Shown piece after piece: positions 37,837 to 46,545 of a DNA stretch of 64,000 nt; the first letter of the stretch is position 1; each line of letters begins with the position of its first letter. Source of the stretch: Rhodococcus qingshengii (GTDB lineage: Bacteria; Actinomycetota; Actinomycetes; Mycobacteriales; Mycobacteriaceae); the NCBI RefSeq assembly GCF_021025955.1, contig NZ_JAJNCL010000001.1, forward strand, positions 976,990 through 1,040,989. The letters are read 5' to 3'. The translations under genes and the position numbers were made by a program. The notes beneath the pieces are model-generated. The model had not been told where the DNA came from. It did no database searches and saw nothing but the letters and a program-made list of their open reading frames with translations.

Positions 37837-38322
37837 TTATGCCGGTGGTGAGAGAACCGGTGCGGGGATCGTGACGACAGAAGATGCCTGCTGCACGACG
37901 TACGACGTATACGGAAGCAGCGACAAGTACCCCTCGATATCGGGGTAAGCCGACACCCACATGCTCGGACTGCTGCCATCGCTCCCACACGACGCCAGCA
38001 CGACGTACGAACCGGCGGGAACATCGGTAACGACTTGAGTCGTGGTGCCCGGGGCCACCACACCTTGATCGTAGAAGGACTGACCTCCACTGAGAATGAC
38101 TTCGACAGGTGGCAGTACACCACCAGGCGCCAGGCCCAACGAAGTCGAGCAGGTCAGAGGCGTTTCCGAATTGTTGGTGATCGTGTTGGTCACTGTCGAC
38201 CCAGCTACGGCGTACGTGAACGACACATCGTCGGCGTCGGCCGCTGACGCCAAAGCTGGCGCCGCCACGGACAGGGGAATGGCTGCTGCGGCCAGGAATG
38301 CAGCACGAGTGATCACACGCAT
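37837..38322 (-). CDS. Secreted protein with Ig-like strands
   Basis: 161 residues with a Sec signal peptide (RAAFLAAAAIPLSVAAPALASA). The mature part alternates strands (VSFTYAVAGSTVTNTITN, LPPVEVILSGGQSFYD, GTTTQVVTDVPAGSYVVLA) with two Cys (TCSTS and SCGSD), fitting a small Ig-like or carbohydrate-binding sandwich with one disulfide. The family is typical of Nocardiaceae and mycobacteria but has no known function. It stands alone among gene ruins. Confidence 0.72.
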   Translation of the reverse strand: MRVITRAAFLAAAAIPLSVAAPALASAADADDVSFTYAVAGSTVTNTITNNSETPLTCSTSLGLAPGGVLPPVEVILSGGQSFYDQGVVAPGTTTQVVTDVPAGSYVVLASCGSDGSSPSMWVSAYPDIEGYLSLLPYTSYVVQQASSVVTIPAPVLSPPA

Positions 38323-38597
38323 CCGGAAATCCTCCTCGTTGAGTCACGATGTCGAAGTTGATCCGGACACGAAAGCGACCAATTGGCCTGATTATCCGAA
38401 TTCGGCGCGCCGCAGAGAGGTTCACTGTCAACGCCGCAGCCCAAATCCAATCTCCTTTTCAGACTCTCCGCGTGGTTCCGTTGACCACAGGAAACCCACA
38501 ATGAACGGGTGGAATAGACAACGGAGTGCAGCTCCTCGGCGCACCACCACACTCGCCCAAGTAGACCATCGCCGCCGCCTGTCACCGCATGGCCGGC

Positions 38598-38910
38598 ATG
38601 GAACCCAGCACCACCGACCTCGAAATCGGCCGCCGGCAACTTCGCGGAGAAATCACCGGCGACAAAGCCGTTGAACTCGCAGTCGCCGTGACACTCGCCG
38701 AATACGAGGCAACACAGCCCGAGCGAACGATCCCTACGAGATCGCCCCCGGCGTCCTCACAACAAATACGGCATCACCGACCCCGCGAAACACAGCCCAT
38801 AACAGGCAATTTCGACTTCGACCACCTCAAAAGGATCCACCAATTCATCCTGCAAGACGTCTACGACTGAGCCGGCACCCTCCGCACCCCGCGACACCGG
38901 CGCCGTCGGC
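38598..38910 (+). pseudogene. Decayed VbhA/Fic-type toxin-antitoxin module
   Basis: The frame from ATG 38598 encodes a short antitoxin-like helix protein (IGRRQLRGEITGDKAVELAV, LAEYEA). Downstream, pieces of a Fic protein N-terminus appear in three frames: NDPYEIAPGVLT near 38735, NKYGITDPAKH near 38765, and TGNFDFDHLKRIHQFILQDV near 38810, with a TGA (38868-38870) where intact proteins have Trp (VYDWAG). Two single-base deletions and one nonsense change are needed to restore it. The catalytic HxFx(D/E)GNGR motif is gone. Confidence 0.6.
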
Positions 38911-38974
38911 ATGAATCTCCCACACTGCCGACGCCGCGATGTGCACCCGATCGGACGCCACGAGGTACCGGCTG

Positions 38975-39234
38975 TGCGTGATGCGTGGAGGTCGGCGTTA
39001 GGCTCAGGACGGGTTGGCGTTGTGAACGGTGACTGCGGTCCACGCAACGCGATTGTCGATACTCGCGGTCGATGCGTGCTGATCGACTGGGATGAAGCCC
39101 GCGTCGATGACCCGCTTTTCGATCTACCGTCCGATGAACTCGAGCAGCGTGCTGCATGGGCGTGGGAGATTGCGACATGTTGGTCCACCGAACCCGTGTA
39201 CGCGAAGTCGCTGATCGGACACCTCACCTGGTGA
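38975..39234 (+). pseudogene. C-terminal fragment of an aminoglycoside-phosphotransferase-type kinase
   Basis: The frame reads VVNGDCGPRNAIVDTRGRCV, then LIDWDEARVDDPLFDLPSD. This is the Brenner-like catalytic loop (usually HGD..P.N) followed by the metal-binding IDWDEA motif of the APH/choline kinase family. The catalytic-loop His is Asn here. The N-lobe is absent, and the frame continues upstream only into Fic debris, so the gene is a fragment. Confidence 0.55.
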
Positions 39235-39462
39235 GCATTCGGTACGACGTCTTCTCCTAGGCAAGCGGGTCTTTTCGGAGGTTGAGAGAGCGCACGCCAG
39301 TAGGCTCGACATTCATCGTGTTGCGACGATCCCTGGAATCCGCCGATTTCGGTGCGGGCCTCACCGATGCACTCCTACGTGGAGGCAGGCCGCTCCGGCA
39401 TCTTCAACATGATCAGATCCGCGCCATCCTCGTACCGATACGCCCACTGACCATCCTTCGTG

Positions 39463-39651
39463 ATCACCGTGCCCGGCCTCGAAGCCACCCGACGCCAAGG
39501 CCGCCACGGCGGCCGGCCCACAGTCATGATACCCGAACGCACCGAACTTGCCCGCACTCTCCGCTAACAGGGCAAGAGCCTCGACGCCATCGCCGCAACG
39601 TTCGGCGTCGGCCGATCCTCTGTCAGCCGCGCACTCACGCTCCGAGTCTGA
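39463..39651 (+). pseudogene. C-terminal remnant of a serine recombinase/resolvase
   Basis: Translation from about 39463 gives GLEATRRQGRHGGRPTV, then MIPERTELARTLR, a TAA (39565-39567) and QGKSLDAIAATFGVGRSSVS. This is the linker and helix-turn-helix end of a Tn3-type resolvase with one nonsense mutation. The catalytic N-terminal domain is missing. It marks past mobile-element activity directly upstream of the carrier-protein gene set. Confidence 0.6.
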
Positions 39652-40043
39652 GTGTGGGCAACAACAAATCCCCACACGAACAAGCAAAAATTCGAACAGT
39701 CAAAAGTGACACGGTATGAACTACGACGAACATAGCGCCTGGCAACTGCACTACCCACGGATCCAGCGGAGGGGGAGAGGCAGGAATCGAAATCAGATGC
39801 AGCCCAACGGCAGCGCACCCCTCACTGCTGCCTATGGAGGGGCAGCGTGGGTGGATATTCAATCCCTGCGTTCGATGAGTTGTACGTCGGTGGGTCTCGC
39901 GATGTAGCGACTTCCCGCGGCCCGACAAGTGCCGCCGTCGACCGTGTCGATGACCTGATGCCCGGACTATTTAACCGAGAGCAACAGTCGCGGCCGCGTA
40001 TGCGGGCATCAGGTGATCGAGAATCAGCGGTCGGTTACCAGGC
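39652..40043. other. No gene seen
   Basis: About 390 bases between recombinase debris and the end of the dehydrogenase gene. Open frames on both strands have no start, domain or ribosome site of note. No terminator hairpin was recognised. Confidence 0.5.
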
Positions 40044-41171
40044 TCATGTTCCGTCTCTCTCTGAACGCCGTTGAGCGAGCAAGGTTTCCAGGGCCGTGGC
40101 CGGCGAATCTTGGGCGATCTCGAACAAGTCGCGAGTATTCGTGCGGACCTTGTCGGCGATCCAATCGAAGACCCATTGCTTACGTGCCTGCCCTGGTAGG
40201 TCGAAAGGAACAACTCGAGTGACCGCGAGGGCGGCGGATCCGGCGCCGCCGATGTTGGCGATGACGCCGGGCACCAGGAGCGTGCCAGCTCGTGCAGCTT
40301 CGTCTCGACTGTCGTAGGTCGACGCGAGGTTCGCGCCCTCGACAACGAATCGCGCACGCAGTCGGTTGACGTTACCGGAGTTCAGTGCGTGTTTCTGCGC
40401 CGCCAAGATCAGCAGGTCGGCGTCGATGTCGAGCCATGCGTCCAGCTCCGAGGACAAGGTCGCTGTGCTCGATAGCTGCGATCGGTCGATTCGTCCGTGG
40501 ATGTCCGTGGCAGCAATCAGCTCTGCGGTGGGCAACCTGTCGGCACTGATGGTTCCCTCGATATCGGCCACTGCGACGACGGTGTGACCTTTGGCTTCCA
40601 GGAACTGGGCGACAGCTCGTCCAACTGCTCCGAAACCCTGAACGACGACCCGTGCGGGACTCTGACCGTGACTGGTCTCGAGAGCGGTGAGGGCGCTGAC
40701 GGCCACGCCGTATCCGGTCGCATCGATGAGTGGTTCGTAGTATGTGCGCCAATCGATGGGCATGTCCGGTGCCCCGGGGCGGTAACGCGGGTCGTACTGC
40801 GCCGCGTCGAAGAATATCGCGCGGTCTGCTGGGGTGACACCGAGATCGATTCCGAGGTGAATTCCGCCGTGCAACAATGGTTTGACGGTTCGACCGAATG
40901 TTCGGAAGATGCTTTCGCGATCGGTACCGTCGGACACTATTCCGCCTTTGGCACCGCCGATTCGTAGTCCGGCCAGGACGAACTTGTCGGTCATGTCTCG
41001 TGCCAGACCGCTGACTTCTTCGTGGTCGACTGAGGGGGTCATTCTGACCCCTCCCATGGCGAGACCGTCGACGAGGGAGTCCACTACCACCCATCCCGTG
41101 ATGGAGCCTTGAGTTCCGTTTAGCTGCACCGACAGTGCGGGCGCTTGTGTTTTGACTATCGAGGTTGTCAT
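40044..41171 (-). CDS. Glu/Leu/Phe/Val-type amino acid dehydrogenase
   Basis: 375 residues. The dimerisation/substrate domain has GGVRMTPSV and the glycine-rich GLRIGGAKGGI with catalytic Lys; the Rossmann domain has VVQGFGAVGRAVAQFLEA and VAVADIEGTI. The GANLAST segment is also typical. It would interconvert a 2-oxo acid and an L-amino acid with NAD(P)H. In this cluster it could supply the amino acid loaded on the carrier protein or consume its product. It is the last gene of the minus-strand series, 53 bases after the FAH-like gene. Confidence 0.87.
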   Translation of the reverse strand: MTTSIVKTQAPALSVQLNGTQGSITGWVVVDSLVDGLAMGGVRMTPSVDHEEVSGLARDMTDKFVLAGLRIGGAKGGIVSDGTDRESIFRTFGRTVKPLLHGGIHLGIDLGVTPADRAIFFDAAQYDPRYRPGAPDMPIDWRTYYEPLIDATGYGVAVSALTALETSHGQSPARVVVQGFGAVGRAVAQFLEAKGHTVVAVADIEGTISADRLPTAELIAATDIHGRIDRSQLSSTATLSSELDAWLDIDADLLILAAQKHALNSGNVNRLRARFVVEGANLASTYDSRDEAARAGTLLVPGVIANIGGAGSAALAVTRVVPFDLPGQARKQWVFDWIADKVRTNTRDLFEIAQDSPATALETLLAQRRSERDGT

Positions 41172-41224
41172 CGAGTTGCCTTCCCTTCGAGCGGTCTTCT
41201 GAGTGAGTGCGGTGGAGGAGGTGG

Positions 41225-42118
41225 TCAGCTCGCGGTGACCACGGATGCTGGGGTGAAGGCAATGTGATTGTTCAGCTGCACGTTGTGGCTGGCGAAGTCA
41301 ATCGAGATGTCGTCGCCGTCGGCGATGCGGTAGCCGTCGTGATAGCTCGCGCTGTCAGCGCCGAGAAAGACGTAGTTGAGGGCGCCTGGACGTCGAACGA
41401 TGGGGTAGCTGAAGAAGTGGCCCACCATTTCGTCTGCCGTGTAGTACAGCGAGTCGGTGCCGCAGCTGAAGTCTCCTTTCCAGGACGTCTGGCCGTTGCG
41501 TGTGATCGTGACGGTCCCGGTCACCGATGTCGGTGGGTTGTCGAGAAATACGTACGGCACTAGCGATGTCTCGCAGAGTTTGCAATAGGGATTGTACGCC
41601 GGGTCTTTCAGGTGAAGACCGATGTCGCACAGGTCATTTCCGAGCGTGTAACCGGCGTACTTCGGATCGCCCTGCTCATCGCTGAGGAACACCAACACCA
41701 CTTCGGGCTCCTCGATCAGGGCGATCGCATCCGCAGGGACGTGGAGCGCATCGCCAGTCTCGCGCAGCCACCGGTCGATGCCCTTGAAGAACCACCGGGC
41801 AGGTTCGACCGGTTCTCTCGGCGATGTCCGCTCGGGCATCTTCGACACGTGCGAACGCATGAAGCCGCTGACGAGGCCGTCCGCCGACGGGGCTGCGTGG
41901 AACGGCCGGAGCCGTGGCGCCGCGTCGTATTCGGCGGTTCGTGGAACTTCTCGATCTGCTGTGAGGATCGCCCGAATGCCGTTCAGGCCGTTGCTCGATG
42001 CGTCCCGCAACTGTGCGTCATCGACGGAGAAGTACCGAGTCGGCTTGTCGCTGCCCGTGGTGAGCAGGCCGATGAGGGGGTGTGTATCGGTTTCGATACG
42101 AAAGATTGCTTGAGGCAT
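41225..42118 (-). CDS. Fumarylacetoacetate-hydrolase (FAH)-like protein
   Basis: 297 residues from ATG 42118. The middle resembles the FAH fold: ALIEEPEVVLVFLSDEQG, then YAGYTLGNDLCDIGLHL, where the family has a metal-binding E-x-E and the GYT.GND motif. The acidic EEPE pair and the later Asp may bind Mg2+. FAH relatives cleave C-C bonds, decarboxylate, hydrate or isomerise 2-oxo acids, so it may trim or dehydrate an intermediate in this pathway. The two Cys pairs (YCKLC) are unusual. It lies between the aminotransferase and dehydrogenase genes. Confidence 0.65.
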   Translation of the reverse strand: MPQAIFRIETDTHPLIGLLTTGSDKPTRYFSVDDAQLRDASSNGLNGIRAILTADREVPRTAEYDAAPRLRPFHAAPSADGLVSGFMRSHVSKMPERTSPREPVEPARWFFKGIDRWLRETGDALHVPADAIALIEEPEVVLVFLSDEQGDPKYAGYTLGNDLCDIGLHLKDPAYNPYCKLCETSLVPYVFLDNPPTSVTGTVTITRNGQTSWKGDFSCGTDSLYYTADEMVGHFFSYPIVRRPGALNYVFLGADSASYHDGYRIADGDDISIDFASHNVQLNNHIAFTPASVVTAS

Positions 42119-42170
42119 GGGATGTCTCCTGTTCGCGGCGATGAGGTGGTGAGTGGGTGCAGGTAGCGGG

Positions 42171-43442
42171 TCAGGCAGGAAGGTGGAGTGCGGATACGGC
42201 GTCGTGCAGCCGGTCGAGGTTCTCCACGATCCAGGGAAGGGTGAGGGGGACGGGCGAATCGAGCGCCTGTTGTTGCTGCTGGACTGTCGATCCATACAGC
42301 TGGCTGGTCGAGAGTCGGACCGTCAGCTTGTCGTGTGGATCTCCGAATGCGGAGCCTGGAAGTGCAGCGACAGCGTATTTTCGCAGTAGCAGATCGGTGA
42401 GGTCGGCGCTCGACTCGACATTATGTACAACGCGCAGGGCGTCGCGATGGAGCGAGAAGTCCGGATACAGGTAACAGGTGCCCCGAGTCTCCGGCAAGAC
42501 CAAGCCTTCCGTTCTGAGGACGGAATTCGCGGCTCGAGCGACCGAGCGGTGCAGGTGCAGCGCCGCACTCATCCACGCAACGATTTCCGGTGGTTCGGTC
42601 AGCGCGTATGCGGCCGCGTGTTGAACCGGCATCGTAGGGCTCGACCAGATGTGGCTTGCGACAGTGCATACCGAATCGAACAGCGATGGTGATTCTCCGC
42701 GCTGCGGGAACAGGGCAAATCCGGTACGCCACCCGCCGACCGCGAGGTTCTTCGTCAATCCCGTTGTGACAATGGTGCGTTCGGGGGCGAAGTTGATGGG
42801 CGAGGCACCGCGAACACTCGCCTCGTCGAAGGCCAGATCGTAGTAGATCTCGTCGGAGACGATGATCAGATCGTGTTCGCGCGCAACGTCGGTGAGCCGT
42901 TGCACGATGTCTGCTGCGGCGATATCGCCGGTCGGGTTGTCCGGCAGAGTGGTCACCACGACCCGGATGCTGCGGCCACTGCGGCGTGCGGTCCGGGCGG
43001 CCGCGGCGACGGCATCCGGGTCGGGCACACCCCCGGCACCGGGAACAGTGTCGATCTCGATGACATGAAGGCCGGCCAGCGTGGCCTGTGCGGTGTAACT
43101 GACCCAGCTCGGGCGCGGCACGATCACGTCGCCGCCGAGAGCGAGTAGGGACGCGAAAAGCAGCGCTTTGCTCCCGGGACCTGTGATGATCCGCGAGGCG
43201 TCGGCATCCACACCGCGTCGACGCCAGTACCCGGCGGCGGCCTCGCGGTACGACTCGATGCCGGCGACAGGGCCGTAGTCGTTGTGTTCGGTGGCCGTGC
43301 GGAGTTCCTGCTGCAATCGAGGCGCAGCCGGAAGTCGAATTTCACCACTGGCCATGGGCAGGACGTCACGGCCTTGCAGGCGAAGTGCATCGAGGGCTTC
43401 ACCTATAGCGAGAGTGGCGGACGGTTGCACTCCTGCAGTCAT
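42171..43442 (-). CDS. PLP-dependent class I/II aminotransferase
   Basis: 423 residues, fold type I. Motifs: GPVAGIESYREAAAGYWRRR, TTLPDNPTGDIA (Asn contact), IIVSDEIYYDLAFD (Asp for pyridine N, Tyr) and the Schiff-base Lys in TTGLTKNLAVGGWRTG. It would transaminate an aldehyde or 2-oxo acid. In LysW-type pathways a LysJ aminotransferase of another class converts the carrier-bound semialdehyde, so this one may replace it or act on free substrate. ATG 43442 overlaps the upstream ligase stop (ATGA). Confidence 0.87.
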   Translation of the reverse strand: MTAGVQPSATLAIGEALDALRLQGRDVLPMASGEIRLPAAPRLQQELRTATEHNDYGPVAGIESYREAAAGYWRRRGVDADASRIITGPGSKALLFASLLALGGDVIVPRPSWVSYTAQATLAGLHVIEIDTVPGAGGVPDPDAVAAAARTARRSGRSIRVVVTTLPDNPTGDIAAADIVQRLTDVAREHDLIIVSDEIYYDLAFDEASVRGASPINFAPERTIVTTGLTKNLAVGGWRTGFALFPQRGESPSLFDSVCTVASHIWSSPTMPVQHAAAYALTEPPEIVAWMSAALHLHRSVARAANSVLRTEGLVLPETRGTCYLYPDFSLHRDALRVVHNVESSADLTDLLLRKYAVAALPGSAFGDPHDKLTVRLSTSQLYGSTVQQQQQALDSPVPLTLPWIVENLDRLHDAVSALHLPA

Positions 43443-45100
43443 CGGTCGACGGTTTCGCTCGTACGCGAGGTGATCGCGAACTCGTCCCGCAACCGCCGCT
43501 TCCGGATCTTCCCCGTGCTGGTCTTGGGAAGGTGATCCACGACCTCGACTCGGCTGGGCAGGCACCAATCGGGGAACCCATCGGCAATCAATCGCGCTCG
43601 AACAGCGTCGACCGATAAATCGGTGTCCGGCGTGCGCGTGTCACTCCGAGCCAGGACTGCACACAGGCTTGTCTTTTCACCGCGGCTGTCCAGGGATGGG
43701 ATCACACTGGCCTCATCGACGCCGTCCAACAGTTGGATCGACGCCTCGATCTCGACGGTTGGCACGATGTTCTCGCCGATCCAGATTACGTCCGCAGCGC
43801 GGCCGAGGACTCGGATGCCGTCGTCACCGAGGTCACGAGCAACATCACCGGTGTCAAACCACCCGTCGGAATCGACGGCCGCGTCGAACTGATCTTGTTG
43901 TCCGAAATAGCCCAAAGCTCTTGAAGCGCCACGAACCTCGAGTCGTCCCACTGGATGGTGCGCTGCGTGACGGGCCTGCCCGACGATGCGAATCTCGACT
44001 CCGGCAATTGCGTTGCCGTTACTGATCGCCGGCAGCGACGGAGGTGCATCTCCGGGAGTCAGCACCGCAGGTCCGAACTCCGACATGCCCCACAGCGACG
44101 AGGTGCGGGCACCGAACACGTCGTCGATCTCCGCAGTGAGCGCCTCGACTACAGGCGCCGACCCGACGATCACACGATCGAGGCTCGAGACATCGCACCG
44201 GAGGACTCTCTGCGTCGCGGACAGAGACAAGAGAGTCTGCGGAGGGCCGTACATGACGGTTGTCCCCGTCGCTTCGATCAACGGAAGAAACTGCTCGGCG
44301 TCGCGGGAATCTTGGATGACCGTCGTCCCTCCGACGAGGGTGGTGGTGAGAATTCCCTGGACCAGCCCCGAATAGTGCACGACCGGCGTGGTGACCGCCA
44401 CGACCGTGGTGCGATCGAGCCCGAAGTTGTCGACGTAGCTGCGCACAGCGGCATACAGCGAATTGTGTGAGTGAACCACCGCTTTCGACGGACCGGTGGT
44501 CCCTGATGTGAACAGCATCAAGCAGGCCGCATCCGAGTCGAGATGCGCGGCCGCATCCACGAGCTCCTCGTGTGCACGTCGACTGTCGGTGGGTGCCGGT
44601 AGCAGGGAATCGACTGTCACTGCATCGGATTCGCTACGGTCACCGACGATGAGTACCTCCCTCACGGTGGGAGCACCGAGTCGGATCGACCTTGTGTCGG
44701 TCGCCCTTCGGTCCGTCAGTAGCAGAATCGCCTGGACCACTCGCAGACGGTGAAGGAGCTCCTCGATGTCGGATTCCGGGGGTACGGGGCACAGCACCGC
44801 TCCGATGCTCAAGGTCGCAAATGCGAATGCTGCCATTTCCCAGCGATTGCCGATCTGGACCGCCACTGCATCGCCGGTGCGTATCCCCCGGTCAAGTAGA
44901 AGCTTTCGGACCTGCGCGGTCCGTACCGTGAGGTCCTCGTACGACACCGATTCTGTCGACGTCAGGGTCGTTCGGCGACCGATCAATGCAGCGTGGCCCG
45001 GCCGGTCACGGTAACGATCGTTGAGGTCGTGGAGAAACGTCTCGTCCCGCCACCAGCCTCGTTCGTGTGCGACGGACGAATCTACCGATGTGTGCGGCAT
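43439..45100 (-). CDS. AMP-forming ligase (ANL superfamily) in carrier-protein cluster
   Basis: 553 residues. Core motifs: MLFTSGTTGPSKAVVHSHNS (A3), SLWGMSEFGPAVL (A5), DGWFDTGDVARDLG (A7), VLGRAADVIWIGENIVPTVEIE (A8) and TSTGKIRKRRL (A10 Lys). It would activate a carboxylic acid with ATP; there is no peptidyl-carrier domain in the cluster, so the acceptor may be CoA or an amine such as the cluster's amino acid. ATG 45100 has a strong AGGAGCG site; earlier in-frame starts at 45130 and 45151 exist. It lies between the amidotransferase and aminotransferase genes. Confidence 0.85.
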   Translation of the reverse strand: MPHTSVDSSVAHERGWWRDETFLHDLNDRYRDRPGHAALIGRRTTLTSTESVSYEDLTVRTAQVRKLLLDRGIRTGDAVAVQIGNRWEMAAFAFATLSIGAVLCPVPPESDIEELLHRLRVVQAILLLTDRRATDTRSIRLGAPTVREVLIVGDRSESDAVTVDSLLPAPTDSRRAHEELVDAAAHLDSDAACLMLFTSGTTGPSKAVVHSHNSLYAAVRSYVDNFGLDRTTVVAVTTPVVHYSGLVQGILTTTLVGGTTVIQDSRDAEQFLPLIEATGTTVMYGPPQTLLSLSATQRVLRCDVSSLDRVIVGSAPVVEALTAEIDDVFGARTSSLWGMSEFGPAVLTPGDAPPSLPAISNGNAIAGVEIRIVGQARHAAHHPVGRLEVRGASRALGYFGQQDQFDAAVDSDGWFDTGDVARDLGDDGIRVLGRAADVIWIGENIVPTVEIEASIQLLDGVDEASVIPSLDSRGEKTSLCAVLARSDTRTPDTDLSVDAVRARLIADGFPDWCLPSRVEVVDHLPKTSTGKIRKRRLRDEFAITSRTSETVDR

Positions 45101-45131
45101 TGTGCGCTCCTGGTCTTCGGATATGGGCATG

Positions 45132-45704
45132 TCAGAACGTGCGGACGACATCTACGTAGCCCTGCAACACTTTTCGCCCGTCCGCCCTGAACTCCAGATG
45201 TGCTTGCGAGCCGTAGATTCGGTGGTCGTGCGATCTGATGAACTCGACCGGGGCAAGGTCGGATCGCCCTATGCTCTCGAACCCGTCGGGTGCGGTGTCC
45301 AGATACAGCGTATGGCGTTGGAATAAGGTCAGCTCGGTGGAGCAATGGCTGAACACTGGATCCACTGCGTCGACCGTGACCGTGTGATTACCCACTCGCT
45401 GAGGCCCGTGTTGCAATGTCGATCCACGTGCAAGTGCGATGAGCTGCATCCCGCCGCATATGCCCCACACCGGCACCGTCGAGTCGAACACGGTATCGAT
45501 CAGGTGTGCATAGAACTCGGAGTCGTATGCACGAACTTTCGTGCCGCTGAGCACCAAACCCTTGTATCGATGCGGCAGCGGTGCGCCGTCGACGTCGCCC
45601 ACTGCGATCGTGGTGGTTCGTGCCCCCGTTCTTTCCAGACTCTTGCACAGGGCGGGCAGCGACAGCGTGCCGTTGTCGACGACGAGAACCTCGGGGTCAG
45701 CCAT
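45132..45704 (-). CDS. Stand-alone class I glutamine amidotransferase
   Basis: 190 residues, the length of split GMP-synthase-type amidotransferase subunits. The start VLVVDNGTLS, the nucleophile elbow VWGICGGMQLIAL (Cys), and the late His and Glu in YGSQAHLEFR give a complete Cys-His-Glu triad. It could hydrolyse glutamine for ammonia, or cleave a gamma-glutamyl amide as PuuD-like hydrolases do. The second is attractive because the LysW-type carrier holds its cargo through a gamma-glutamyl bond and no LysK peptidase is visible in the cluster. Its start overlaps the kinase gene by 8 bases. Confidence 0.8.
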   Translation of the reverse strand: MADPEVLVVDNGTLSLPALCKSLERTGARTTTIAVGDVDGAPLPHRYKGLVLSGTKVRAYDSEFYAHLIDTVFDSTVPVWGICGGMQLIALARGSTLQHGPQRVGNHTVTVDAVDPVFSHCSTELTLFQRHTLYLDTAPDGFESIGRSDLAPVEFIRSHDHRIYGSQAHLEFRADGRKVLQGYVDVVRTF

Positions 45705-46545
45705 TGGCCGCCGCCGTCTCGATCTGCGCCCGGTCGCCGGCAGAGGTGATGGACGTCCCTGCATGTCCGTCGCGCAGCGATGATGTGAGACCGGATCCCA
45801 GCGTGACTCGCTGCACGCCGCCGGCCAGTGCCTCGTCCGCGGCCCGCAGCTTCTTTCGCATCCCGCCGGAGGCGGTGTTGTTGTCGCGAAGCACAGCTGC
45901 GGCCTCTCTCGATATCTCATGGACGGGTTTGCCGGCCACCATCAGGTGCGACACGTTGGTCACCAGAGTCAGAACGGGTGCCCTGCACGCTGCCGCAATA
46001 GCGGCAGCGGCTCTGTCACCATCGGTATTGACGGTTCTGCCGCTCGGGTCGAGCGCGAGCGGGGTGACGATGGTGACCCGGGCGCTCGAACTCGGGAACA
46101 ACAGCTCGGGGTCGACACGTCGAATGGGGCCGACTCGATTGTCGATTTCCACCAAAGTCTTTCCCTCCCAGTAATATCGTTCTCCGTGATCGGCATTAAG
46201 AAGGCCGTTGTCTCCGATGACACGAGTGCTGCTGACGCCGCGTGCACCGAGCAACCCGGCGATGCGGGATGTCAATGCTGCGCTCACTGTGTGGATGTCC
46301 TCGATGGTCTGATCGGTCGTCAGGCGGCTCTGGTTGCCGAACCGATCACGGAGAACCGTTGTGCCGCGGCCGGTAGATGCGGCGTACGCCGCCAACGGTG
46401 TCGACCATCCGTGTACCAGCACCAAACGGGTCGACTCAGTACCGGTCGACAGGCATGCAAGATCGTTCCACCACTCTTGTGAGAGATCGTCGACGCAGCT
46501 ACCGCCGACCTTGACCACGATGGGTAGGGCGGCTACGGAGGTCAT
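45697..46545 (-). CDS. lysZ: Carrier-bound amino acid kinase (LysZ/ArgB-like)
   Basis: 282 residues of the amino acid kinase family. Motifs: VVKVGGSCVDDL near the start, LVHGWSTPLAAYA in the position of the usual VHGGG loop, VTIVTPLALD, NTDGDRAAAAIAAA and GGMRKKLRAADEAL. In LysW systems this enzyme phosphorylates the distal carboxylate of the amino acid attached to the carrier. The altered HGW loop is a departure from the usual HGGG. It overlaps the reductase gene by ATGA upstream and the amidotransferase downstream, so the three are made together. Confidence 0.85.
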   Translation of the reverse strand: MTSVAALPIVVKVGGSCVDDLSQEWWNDLACLSTGTESTRLVLVHGWSTPLAAYAASTGRGTTVLRDRFGNQSRLTTDQTIEDIHTVSAALTSRIAGLLGARGVSSTRVIGDNGLLNADHGERYYWEGKTLVEIDNRVGPIRRVDPELLFPSSSARVTIVTPLALDPSGRTVNTDGDRAAAAIAAACRAPVLTLVTNVSHLMVAGKPVHEISREAAAVLRDNNTASGGMRKKLRAADEALAGGVQRVTLGSGLTSSLRDGHAGTSITSAGDRAQIETAAANG

